The notes below the pieces were generated by a model that saw nothing but the letters and a program-made list of their open reading frames with translations, did no database searches and was not told where the DNA came from. From Kitasatospora sp. NBC_00374 (GTDB taxonomy: Bacteria > Actinomycetota > Actinomycetes > Streptomycetales > Streptomycetaceae), in the NCBI RefSeq assembly GCF_041434935.1, contig NZ_CP107964.1:1736001-1800000 (forward strand): a stretch of 64,000 bases of DNA. Direction: 5' to 3'. Positions within the stretch are counted from its first letter, which is position 1, and each line of letters opens with the position of its first letter. Position numbers and translations under genes: made by a program. Positions 41,408 through 48,803 of the stretch are shown here, piece after piece.

Positions 41408-42460
41408 ATGACCGATGTCCTTGAGTACCGGAGCAACGCCATCGTCGAGCTGATGGCGGTCCTCCCCGCGGACCGCGATGCGCAGTGGCTGAAGAACTCC
41501 CTACAGCAGGCGATCATGGTGGAGATCGCGACGATCGGCCCGTACGCGAGTGCTCTGTGGTCGATCAAGAGCGCAAGCGAGGCGGTCGCCAAGGACATCC
41601 GGGAAATCATTTTCGACGAGATGACCCACATGGGATTGGTGTGCAACATGCTCACCACCATCGGAGGGACTCCGGTCCTCGCGGATCCGAAGGTGGTGCC
41701 CAAGTACGAGCACGCGCTTCCGGGCGGCGTGCGGCCGGACCTGACCGTCTTCCTCGAAGGTCTGACCAAGGACTCGGTCGAGATGTTCTCCGAGATCGAG
41801 CGCCCGGAGAACCCGGTCGCCCAGTTCGAGACCTTCGCCACGATCGGCGCGTTCTACACCGCGATCGAGGAGGCGTTCGAGACGCATCAGCACCTGATCA
41901 GCGGCGCCCGGCAGGTCGACTTCTCCCTTGAGAGCCACGGCCAGGGCAACAAGATCGTTCCGCTGGACACCATCGAGAAGGTCCGGGCCGCCATCGAGAT
42001 CATCAAGGAGCAGGGCGAGGGCACCTCCGCGTCACCCGAGAACCCGTTCCCCGGCAAGCCCGGGGAGCTGGCGCACTACTACGTGTTCCGGGAGATGTTC
42101 CACGGGAAGCGGCTGATCAAGGTGTCGGAGTCGCCGGCCGTCTGGGACTTCAAGGGCGAGGACGTCCCGCTGCCCCCGGCCTTCCCCATGGGGAGGGTCC
42201 CCGAGGGCGGTTGGGCCAACGACGCGTCGAACGCGCCCGCGCCCGCGGTCCAGCAGGTCCTCGGCGCGTTCAACACGCAGTTCAGCGCGATGCTGCGAGC
42301 GCTGGAGGCCGCGTGGCAGACGGACGACCGGACACCGCTCGTCACGGCGATCGGCCACATGAGCGGGATGCGCACCGAGGCCCGGAAGCTGGTGCAGCTG
42401 GAGCTGCCCGACGGCAGCGGGAGGACCTACGGGCCGGAGTTCCTGTACATCGAGGAGTGA
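41408..42460 (+). CDS. Free-standing VioB-type ferritin-like protein
   Basis: A 350-residue protein with the ferritin-like domain found at the N-terminus of VioB (iminophenyl-pyruvate dimer synthase family). Four helices carry the expected iron ligands: Glu in 'IMVEIATIGPYASALWSI', E-x-x-H in 'FDEMTHMGLVCNMLTTIGG', Glu/His in 'AIEEAFETHQHLISGA' and 'YYVFREMFHGKRLI'. The C-terminal part ('FNTQFSAMLRALEAAW') is also typical. Partners of violacein or indolocarbazole pathways (VioA/RebO-type oxidase) are absent, so the reaction is unknown. ATG 41408 follows AAGAGGTG. Lower GC than its neighbours in the first 300 nt. Confidence 0.8.
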   Translation: MTDVLEYRSNAIVELMAVLPADRDAQWLKNSLQQAIMVEIATIGPYASALWSIKSASEAVAKDIREIIFDEMTHMGLVCNMLTTIGGTPVLADPKVVPKYEHALPGGVRPDLTVFLEGLTKDSVEMFSEIERPENPVAQFETFATIGAFYTAIEEAFETHQHLISGARQVDFSLESHGQGNKIVPLDTIEKVRAAIEIIKEQGEGTSASPENPFPGKPGELAHYYVFREMFHGKRLIKVSESPAVWDFKGEDVPLPPAFPMGRVPEGGWANDASNAPAPAVQQVLGAFNTQFSAMLRALEAAWQTDDRTPLVTAIGHMSGMRTEARKLVQLELPDGSGRTYGPEFLYIEE

Positions 42461-42518
42461 GCAGTGGGTGCCTCGCCGTTCAGACTCCCGGCCACCGCGG
42501 CGGCCCCACCCGGGCCGG

Positions 42519-42917
42519 TCACCCCAGCATGGGCTCCAACGCCCGTGCCGGACGGCCGGTCCAGTCCGCCGCCGAGCCGCGCACCCGCGGGTACTGCGCG
42601 CGGAAGCCCTCCCACTCCACGTCCCACCGCCGTACCGCCGACGGCTCCCATCCGCCCGCCTCGGCGCCCGGGGCGCTCCGCAGCACCGACCTGAGCAGCC
42701 GCTCCGGCAGCCAGGTCCGCGGGGACTCGGCGAGCAGCACCGCGTCGTACAGGTCCTTGCCCCGGGAGCGGCCGCCCGCGGCCCGGTCACCGTGCAGCCA
42801 GAGCCGCTTCCAGGCGAGCGAGAGCTCCCGGCTCGCCGTGCGGACGACGGTGGGCCGGCGGCCGTCCGCCCTGGGTATCGCGGTCAGGACGGGCGCCGGG
42901 ATCAGCCACCGCCGCAC
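42519..42917 (-). pseudogene. C-terminal remnant of an AbiEii-type nucleotidyltransferase
   Basis: About 132 residues resembling only the end of AbiEii/AbiGii-type nucleotidyltransferase toxins: 'VVRTASRELSLAWKRLWLHGD' and 'GRSRGKDLYDAVLLAES', then a helical tail. In complete proteins this follows an N-terminal nucleotidyltransferase core with a Gly-Ser/Asp-x-Asp motif, which is missing here. The reading frame runs antisense-free into the 3' end of the MFS gene (overlap from 42902), so the 5' part was lost. A GTG at 42917 could start translation, but a working toxin is unlikely. No antitoxin gene is seen. Confidence 0.5.
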
Positions 42918-44170
42918 CTCCTCCCGTCCGATCGCTGGAGGCGACCCTGGCAACGGCCGCCGACACCGCCCCGCCCGGGCCGCGACCCGGCGGCGAGCAG
43001 CGCCGCGAGCAGCCCCAGCCCGACCGCGGTGAGGACGAACGCCGGGCCCGCGAGCGGCAGCAGGCTGAGCAGGACGGTGCCGACGGCCGCGCCCAGGTGG
43101 TCGAAGGTGCTGTTCCAGGACAGCAGGGCGGCCCGCCGGCCCGGGTCGAGGCCGCCGAGGCCGGTCTGCTGGGTGGTGTAGAAGGCGCCGCCGGCCGCGG
43201 ACCAGACGAACAGCGCCGCCAGTGCGGGGCCGGGCCGCCCGGCGGTCAGCCCGACGGCGGCCGCCGCCGCGAAGAGCAGCGCCCAGCCGGCCGCCGCCAG
43301 CCCCTCCGGACGGCCCCGGGCCCGGGCCAGGTCGACCACCTGACCGCCGGCCAGGGAGCCGGTCAGCGCACCGGCTCCCGCCAGCAGACCGAGCAGGCCC
43401 AACTGCCCTGTGTCGAAGCCGAATCGGCGGGCGAACAGGACACCGACGAAGGTGTACGCCCCCAACCGCCCCGCCTGCAACGCCCCCGTCGCCAGCAGCG
43501 AGCGCCGCACCCGGCGCTCCCGCCAGACCGCGAACCCCGCCAGGAGCGGGCCGCGCGGGCCGGGCCGGCCACCGGGCAGCCGCACCAGCACGACCACGGC
43601 AAGCGGTCCCAGGCCGGCCGCGATCGCCAGGAACGCCCATCGCCAGCCCGCGAGTTGGGCCAGCAGCGCACCCATCGGCACGCCCAGCACCTGCCCCAGC
43701 GCATACCCGGCCACCCCGGTGGCGAGGGTCCGGCCCCGCCGGTGGGCGGGAGAGGTCTCGGCCAGGTACGCCCACAGGGCGGGCGCCGCCGCCGCACCGC
43801 CCAGCCCGGTGACCGCGCGGCCGGCGGTCAGGGCGCCCAGGCTGCCGGCCGCCGCACAGAGCACGTTCCCGGTCAGGAAGACCAGGCCGCCGACCCCGAT
43901 CGACCACCGGCGCGGCACCCGGTCGGCGAGGGCGCCGAGGAAGGGCGCCGCCAGCGCGTAGGTGAGCACGTAGGCGGTGACCACCTGGGCGGCGGCGCCG
44001 GTGCCGGTGCGCAGGTCGGCCGCGATCCGCGGCAGCAGCGGCGCGACCAGGAAGGTCTCGGCGCCCATCAGGAAGAGGAAGAGGAACAGCAGGGGGTGGT
44101 GGGCGCGGCCGGCCCCGCCCGTCGGGCCGACGGCCGGACGGGCGGAGACGGCCGGGCCGAGGTCGCTCAC
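42902..44170 (-). CDS. MFS transporter downstream of 5-aminolevulinate synthase
   Basis: A 422-residue, 12-segment transporter of the DHA1 (AraJ/CmlR-like) group: 'LLFLFLFLMGAETFLVAPLLPRIAADL', 'AAPFLGALADRVPRRWSIGVGG' (motif A), 'AYLAETSPAHRRGRTLATGVAGYALGQVLGVPMGALLAQLAGWRWAFL'. GTG 44170 starts 11 nt after the 5-aminolevulinate synthase stop, so the two form an operon. It may export a product made with that enzyme. The last 20 residues are Gly/Arg-rich and may reflect a new stop, since this end overlaps the AbiEii remnant. Confidence 0.85.
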   Translation of the reverse strand: MSDLGPAVSARPAVGPTGGAGRAHHPLLFLFLFLMGAETFLVAPLLPRIAADLRTGTGAAAQVVTAYVLTYALAAPFLGALADRVPRRWSIGVGGLVFLTGNVLCAAAGSLGALTAGRAVTGLGGAAAAPALWAYLAETSPAHRRGRTLATGVAGYALGQVLGVPMGALLAQLAGWRWAFLAIAAGLGPLAVVVLVRLPGGRPGPRGPLLAGFAVWRERRVRRSLLATGALQAGRLGAYTFVGVLFARRFGFDTGQLGLLGLLAGAGALTGSLAGGQVVDLARARGRPEGLAAAGWALLFAAAAAVGLTAGRPGPALAALFVWSAAGGAFYTTQQTGLGGLDPGRRAALLSWNSTFDHLGAAVGTVLLSLLPLAGPAFVLTAVGLGLLAALLAAGSRPGRGGVGGRCQGRLQRSDGRRCGGG

Positions 44171-44180
44171 CGCCGGGGCC

Positions 44181-45419
44181 TCAGGCCGCCAGGCACGGGA
44201 AGTCGTCGGCGGCCCTGGGCAGTTGCAGTTCGTCCCACAGCCGGTCCAGCGCCCGGGCGAGCGCGTACACCTGGTCCGGGCGGTGCACCGGCGAGGGGTT
44301 GATCCGCAGCCGTTCGGTCCCGGCCGCCACGCTCGGGAAGTTGATCGGCTGGGCGTACATCGCGTGCCGTTCCAGCAGCAGGCCGGCCAGCCGCCGGCAG
44401 CGGTGGGCGTCCCCCACCAGCACCGGCACGATGTGGCTCTGGTCGCTCACCAGCGGGATGCCCGCATCCCGCAGCAGTTCCTTGAGCAGGCCGGACCGCC
44501 GGCGCAGCAGTCTGCGTTCCTCCTCGCTGGTGCGCAGGTGGCGGACGCTGGCCAGGGCCGCCGCGGCGAGCGCCGGCGGCATGGAGAGCGTGAAGATGAA
44601 GGCGGGCGCGAAGCTGCGCACGGCGTCCACCAGCGGCGCGGGCCCGGCGAGGTAGCCGCCGGCCGTCCCGTACCCCTTGGCGAAGGTGCCCATCAGCAGG
44701 TCGACCTCACGGCCGATGCCGAGCTGCGCCGCCATGCCCGCGCCCTGCGGCCCGTACATGCCGACGGTGTGCGCCTCGTCGACGTACACCAGTGCGCCGT
44801 GCCGCCGGGCGACGGCGCAGAGTTCGGCCATCGGAGCGACGTCGCCGTCCATCGAGTACACCGACTCGAAGGCGACCACCTTCGGCCGGTCCGGGTCGAC
44901 GTCGCGCAGCAGCCGGTCCAGGTCGGCGGGGTCGTTGTGCGCGAAGATTCGGCGTTCGGCGCCGCTGGCGCGCATGGCGAGGATCATCGAGGCGTGGTTG
45001 AGCCGGTCGGACAGGAACACCGGGTCGGGCAGGTGGCGCCCCAGGACGTACAGTGCCGCGTCGTTGGCCGCGTAGCCGGTGATGAAGGTGAGGGCGCTCT
45101 CGGTGCCGTGCAGGTCGGCGACCTCGCGTTCCAGCGCCACGTGGTGCGGGGTGGTCCCCGAGATGTTGCGCGAACCACCCGCCGCGGCACCGGACTTCAG
45201 CATGGTGGCCTGCATCGCCCGGAGCACCGCGGGGTGCTGGCCCATGCCCAGGTGGTCGTTGCTGCACCAGACGGTGACCTCCCGCGGGCCGTCCGGTCCG
45301 TGGTGCAGGGCCTGCGGGAAGCTCCCGGCCAGGCGCTCGATCTCGACGAAGGTCCGGTACTGGCCGGACTCCTTGATGGCCTCGATCCGGTCGGCGAAGA
45401 ATCCGGGGTAGTCGAACAA
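44181..45419 (-). CDS. hemA: 5-Aminolevulinate synthase
   Basis: A 412-residue PLP enzyme of the alpha-oxoamine synthase family that condenses glycine with succinyl-CoA. Typical blocks: 'WCSNDHLGMGQHPAVLRAM', 'SGAAAGGSRNISGTTPHHVALE', 'FESVYSMDGDVAPM', 'VYVDEAHTVGMYGPQGAGMAAQ', the PLP lysine in 'GTFAKGYGTAGGYLAG', and 'YAQPINFPSVAAGTERLRINPSP'. TTG 45419 is preferred: AGGAGG lies 7 nt upstream. Streptomycetes make haem from glutamyl-tRNA, so their 5-aminolevulinate synthases usually serve secondary metabolism (the C5N aminocyclopentenone unit). The acyl-CoA ligase and amide synthase needed for C5N are not here; only an MFS gene follows. Confidence 0.88.
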   Translation of the reverse strand: MFDYPGFFADRIEAIKESGQYRTFVEIERLAGSFPQALHHGPDGPREVTVWCSNDHLGMGQHPAVLRAMQATMLKSGAAAGGSRNISGTTPHHVALEREVADLHGTESALTFITGYAANDAALYVLGRHLPDPVFLSDRLNHASMILAMRASGAERRIFAHNDPADLDRLLRDVDPDRPKVVAFESVYSMDGDVAPMAELCAVARRHGALVYVDEAHTVGMYGPQGAGMAAQLGIGREVDLLMGTFAKGYGTAGGYLAGPAPLVDAVRSFAPAFIFTLSMPPALAAAALASVRHLRTSEEERRLLRRRSGLLKELLRDAGIPLVSDQSHIVPVLVGDAHRCRRLAGLLLERHAMYAQPINFPSVAAGTERLRINPSPVHRPDQVYALARALDRLWDELQLPRAADDFPCLAA

Positions 45420-45671
45420 CGGAATGCCTCCTGTCCGCTCGGCGCGAACCCCGCGGTGGGGCCGCGTCCGCGCCCGTCCTGCGGGCACGTCGCCGAACCT
45501 AGGCGGCCCGCTGTCCCGACCACCCGGGCCGCCGGTCCCGGTCGCGTCCCGGCGGTGTCCCGCGGGCCTCCCGGACGGTGCCGGCGCCGTGCGTTCACGA
45601 CCGGAGCGGGCGCCACGCACCCTGGCGCCGGGGGGCCACCGGCCGCGTCCACACCTGTCCGCGGCAGCCCC

Positions 45672-45677
45672 TACGAT
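45672..45677 (+). promoter_or_regulatory. -10 box for a leaderless kinase transcript
   Basis: TACGAT lies 7 nt before ATG 45685 with no ribosome binding site between, as in leaderless streptomycete mRNAs. The -35 region is not conserved. Confidence 0.45.
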
Positions 45678-45684
45678 GACCGGC

Positions 45685-47400
45685 ATGACTACAGGGGAGG
45701 CTGGATCCCAGCTCATCGACGGCCGTTTCGAGCTGCTGCAGCGACTCGGCGGCGGCGGCATGGGCCTGGTGTGGCGCGCCCGCGACACGCTGCTCCAGCG
45801 CGAGGTCGCCCTCAAGGAGGTCCGGCCGCCGGATCCGGCGATGCTCGCGGCCGACCCGGCGGCCGCGCACGAGCTGCGCGAGCGGGTGCTGCGCGAGGCG
45901 CAGGCCCTGGCGCGGCTCCAGCACCCCAACGTGGTGATCATCTACCACATCGTCGACAACGCCGAACTGCCGCACCCCTGGCTGGTGATGGAGCTGGTGA
46001 CCGGCGGCTCGCTGCACGACCGGATCAGCCAGGGCCCGCTGTCGGCCCCGGAGGCCGCCCGGATCGGCCGCGGCGTGCTCTCCGCGCTGCGCGCCGCGCA
46101 CGCCGCGGGCATCCAGCACCGCGACGTGAAGCCCGCCAACGTCCTGCTGCGTACCGACGGCACCCCCGTCCTCACCGACTTCGGCATCGCCGCGCTCAGC
46201 GAGTCGACCAGCCTCACCGCGACCGGCTCGCTGATCGGCTCGCCGGAGTTCATCGCCCCCGAGCGGATCCGCGGCGAGGAGGGCAATCCGTCCTCGGACC
46301 TGTGGTCGCTGGGCATGATGCTGTACGTCGCCGTGGAGGGCCACCACCCGCTGCGGCGCGCGACCAGCCTGGCGACGCTCGCCGCCGTCCTGGACGAGCC
46401 GCTGCCGCCGCCGGTCCGCTCCGGTCCGCTCGGCCCGACGCTGAGCGCGCTGCTGGCCCGCGACCCGGCCGTCCGCCCCAACGCCGACCAGCTGGACCGG
46501 CTGTTCGCCGCCGCCGAGCAGGGCCTGGACGGCACCCAGGGCGGCGGCGTGCCGTCCGCGTTCTCGCCGACCCAGCTCAGCACCCCGGCGCCGTACGCGC
46601 AGACCCAGCTCAACACCCCGTTCCCGGGCACCCCGTACCCGACCGGCCCCACCGGCCCGATGCACTCGTACGGCACCGGCGGCCATCCGCAGCAGGCCTG
46701 GCCGGCCCCGGCCCAGTCCCCGCAGCGCCGGTCGCACACCGGCGTCGTGACGGCCGTCGCGGTGGCCGGGGTGCTGCTGGTCGGACTGCTGGGCTGGAAG
46801 GTGAGCCACGGCCTGCTGAAGTCCGGCGGGGCCGCCACCGCCGGGTCCAGCCTCAAGCCGTCCAACTCGGCGAGCACGGGTGGCCGGACCACGGGCGGCG
46901 GCAACGGATCCCCGAAGGCCGCCGCACCGGCCGCATCCACGCCCGCGGCCGCGGCCGGCAAGGACCTGCTCACGCCCGACGGGGCCCGCAGCCTGGTCGA
47001 GGCCATCCGCTCGTCCACCGGCAGCACCTCGATCGTGGATATGACGGTCTATCCCGAGTACGCGAGTGCCGACGTGGTGACCAAGGACAACCCCAAGCAC
47101 TACGACGACGTCAGCTACCGCGGCGGCAAGGTCACCAAGGAGCCGGGCGGGACCATCGCCAGCAGCAAGAAGTCGGTCGACCTCACCGCGATCGACTGGA
47201 ACCAGATCCCGACGGTGATGGCGAAGGCCCAGGCCGAACTGGGCGTGGCCAACCCCAGCACGCGCTACCTGATCGTGGACTACGGCTGGTTCGCCGACGA
47301 GATCACCATCCGGTACTACGTCGCCGGCGACTACGACAGCGGCGGCTATCTCACCGCGGGCGCCACCGGCAAGGTGCTCAAGGTGGTCAAGACCGGCTGA
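45685..47400 (+). CDS. Membrane Ser/Thr protein kinase
   Basis: A 571-residue kinase. The N-terminal catalytic domain (about 10-275) has the Gly-rich loop 'LGGGGMGLVWRARD', Lys in 'VALKEV', catalytic 'HRDVKPANVLL', 'LTDFGIAAL' (DFG) and 'GSPEFIAPE'. A Pro/Gln/Thr-rich juxtamembrane linker follows, then one membrane helix (VVTAVAVAGVLLVGLLGW, about 353-370). An extracellular domain of about 200 residues, without PASTA repeats, is first Ser/Gly-rich and then globular. It should sense an outside signal and phosphorylate cytosolic targets. ATG 45685 is favoured over 45676 because it is 7 nt after a -10 box. Confidence 0.9.
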   Translation: MTTGEAGSQLIDGRFELLQRLGGGGMGLVWRARDTLLQREVALKEVRPPDPAMLAADPAAAHELRERVLREAQALARLQHPNVVIIYHIVDNAELPHPWLVMELVTGGSLHDRISQGPLSAPEAARIGRGVLSALRAAHAAGIQHRDVKPANVLLRTDGTPVLTDFGIAALSESTSLTATGSLIGSPEFIAPERIRGEEGNPSSDLWSLGMMLYVAVEGHHPLRRATSLATLAAVLDEPLPPPVRSGPLGPTLSALLARDPAVRPNADQLDRLFAAAEQGLDGTQGGGVPSAFSPTQLSTPAPYAQTQLNTPFPGTPYPTGPTGPMHSYGTGGHPQQAWPAPAQSPQRRSHTGVVTAVAVAGVLLVGLLGWKVSHGLLKSGGAATAGSSLKPSNSASTGGRTTGGGNGSPKAAAPAASTPAAAAGKDLLTPDGARSLVEAIRSSTGSTSIVDMTVYPEYASADVVTKDNPKHYDDVSYRGGKVTKEPGGTIASSKKSVDLTAIDWNQIPTVMAKAQAELGVANPSTRYLIVDYGWFADEITIRYYVAGDYDSGGYLTAGATGKVLKVVKTG

Positions 47401-47412
47401 CCGCCGGCTCCG

Positions 47413-48750
47413 TCAGCCCGCCACCGGCAGCATCGGCAGCGCCGTCTCGTGCAGCCACGCCTCCAGCAGCCCGTCCACCGGCCGGGCCGCGTAGCGCCGC
47501 ACGTGCGCGGTGAAGTCGGCGGTGCCGACCACGCCGTACCGGTTCAGGCCGACCCAGTCCTTGACCATCCGGAAGAAGGACTCGTCGCCGAGCGCGCACC
47601 GCAGCGCGTGCACGGCCAGCCCGCCCCGCTCGTACAGGCGGTCGTCGAACATCAGCCGCATGCCGGGGTCGGCCAGCCGCAGGTCCTGCGGCAGCCGGGA
47701 CAGCAGGGCGTGGGCGACGGCCGCGTGCGCCGCGGCCGGCCGGCCGCCGGAACGCTCGGACCAGAGCCACTCGGCGTACTTGGCGAAGCCCTCGTTGAGC
47801 CAGATGTGCCGCCAGTCGGCGATGGTCACGCTGTTGCCGAACCACTGGTGGGCCAGCTCGTGGGCGACCAGGCGTTCGGAGCCGCGGCGGCCGTCCATGT
47901 GGTTGGTGCCGAAGGTGGCCACGCCCTGCGCCTCGACCGGGACGTCGAGCTCCTCGTCGGCGACGACCACCGTGTAGGAGCCGAACGGGTACGGGCCGAA
48001 GAGCTCCTCGAACAGTCGCATCATCTCCGGCTGCCGCCCCAGGTCGTATGCGGCCTGCGGCGCCAGCCGGGCCGGCACGTGGGCCTGCTGCGGCACGGTC
48101 GCACCCGGCCCCTGGGCGGCGAGCCGCAGCGGCACGTACCGGCCGATCGAGACGGACACCAGGTAGCTGGAGGTCGGGGCGGACTGCTCGTACACCCAGG
48201 TGGTGCTGCCGCCCCGGGGGGTGCGGGTGAGCAGCCGGCCGCCGACCAGCACGGTGTACGGGGACGGGGTGGTGATCGAGATCTGGTAGGAGGCCTTGTC
48301 GGCGGGCCGGTCGTTGCACGGGTACCAGGAGGGCGCTCCGACCGGCTGGCTCGCCACCAGCGCGCCGTCGGTGAGCTCCTCCCAGCCGAGGCCGCCCCAC
48401 GGGCTGCGGACGGGCTTGGGGTTCCCGCTGTAGTGCACCTCGGCGGTGAACGCCGCGCCGGCCGCCGGGGCCTTGGCCGGGCGGATCCGCAGTTTGCCCG
48501 CCCGGTGGGTGTAGTGGGCGGCCCGGCCGTCCACCAGGACCCGGCCGATCCGGAAGTCGGCCAGGTCGAGCGCGAACTCGCGCAGCGGCTCGCCGCCCGC
48601 GACGGCGCTCAGCCGGGCGGAGCCGGCGAGCCGGTTGGGGCCGGGCTTGTAGTCGAGGGCGAGTTCGTACCGGTGGACCCGGTACCGGTTGTCACCGTGG
48701 CTGGGAAAGTACGGGTCGACGCCGAGGTGCGGCGCCTGCTTGGGGCTCAA
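47413..48750 (-). CDS. M1-family metallopeptidase, candidate poly-lysine-degrading enzyme
   Basis: A 445-residue zinc aminopeptidase of family M1. The zinc site is 'VAHELAHQWFGNSVTIADWRHIWLNEGFAKY' (His, His and, 18 residues on, Glu). A substrate-binding 'VEAQGVATFGTNHM' replaces the usual GAMEN. The protein is short because the C-terminal domain is missing, as in the streptomycete subgroup. It starts with TTG 48750, 53 nt after the NRPS stop, and is therefore probably co-transcribed. In epsilon-poly-lysine producers an M1-type enzyme (Pld) encoded beside pls degrades the polymer, so this is the natural candidate here. A general aminopeptidase remains possible. Confidence 0.8.
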   Translation of the reverse strand: MSPKQAPHLGVDPYFPSHGDNRYRVHRYELALDYKPGPNRLAGSARLSAVAGGEPLREFALDLADFRIGRVLVDGRAAHYTHRAGKLRIRPAKAPAAGAAFTAEVHYSGNPKPVRSPWGGLGWEELTDGALVASQPVGAPSWYPCNDRPADKASYQISITTPSPYTVLVGGRLLTRTPRGGSTTWVYEQSAPTSSYLVSVSIGRYVPLRLAAQGPGATVPQQAHVPARLAPQAAYDLGRQPEMMRLFEELFGPYPFGSYTVVVADEELDVPVEAQGVATFGTNHMDGRRGSERLVAHELAHQWFGNSVTIADWRHIWLNEGFAKYAEWLWSERSGGRPAAAHAAVAHALLSRLPQDLRLADPGMRLMFDDRLYERGGLAVHALRCALGDESFFRMVKDWVGLNRYGVVGTADFTAHVRRYAARPVDGLLEAWLHETALPMLPVAG

Positions 48751-48803
48751 CGGTGCGTACTCTCCCTGCCGGCTTGCGGAACTGCGCGGTGCGGTGGTGC
48801 GGG

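Noticed and set aside
41408..45419. Violacein or indolocarbazole cluster
   Set aside because: A VioB-like ferritin domain is present but there is no tryptophan oxidase, chromopyrrolate synthase or other pathway gene.
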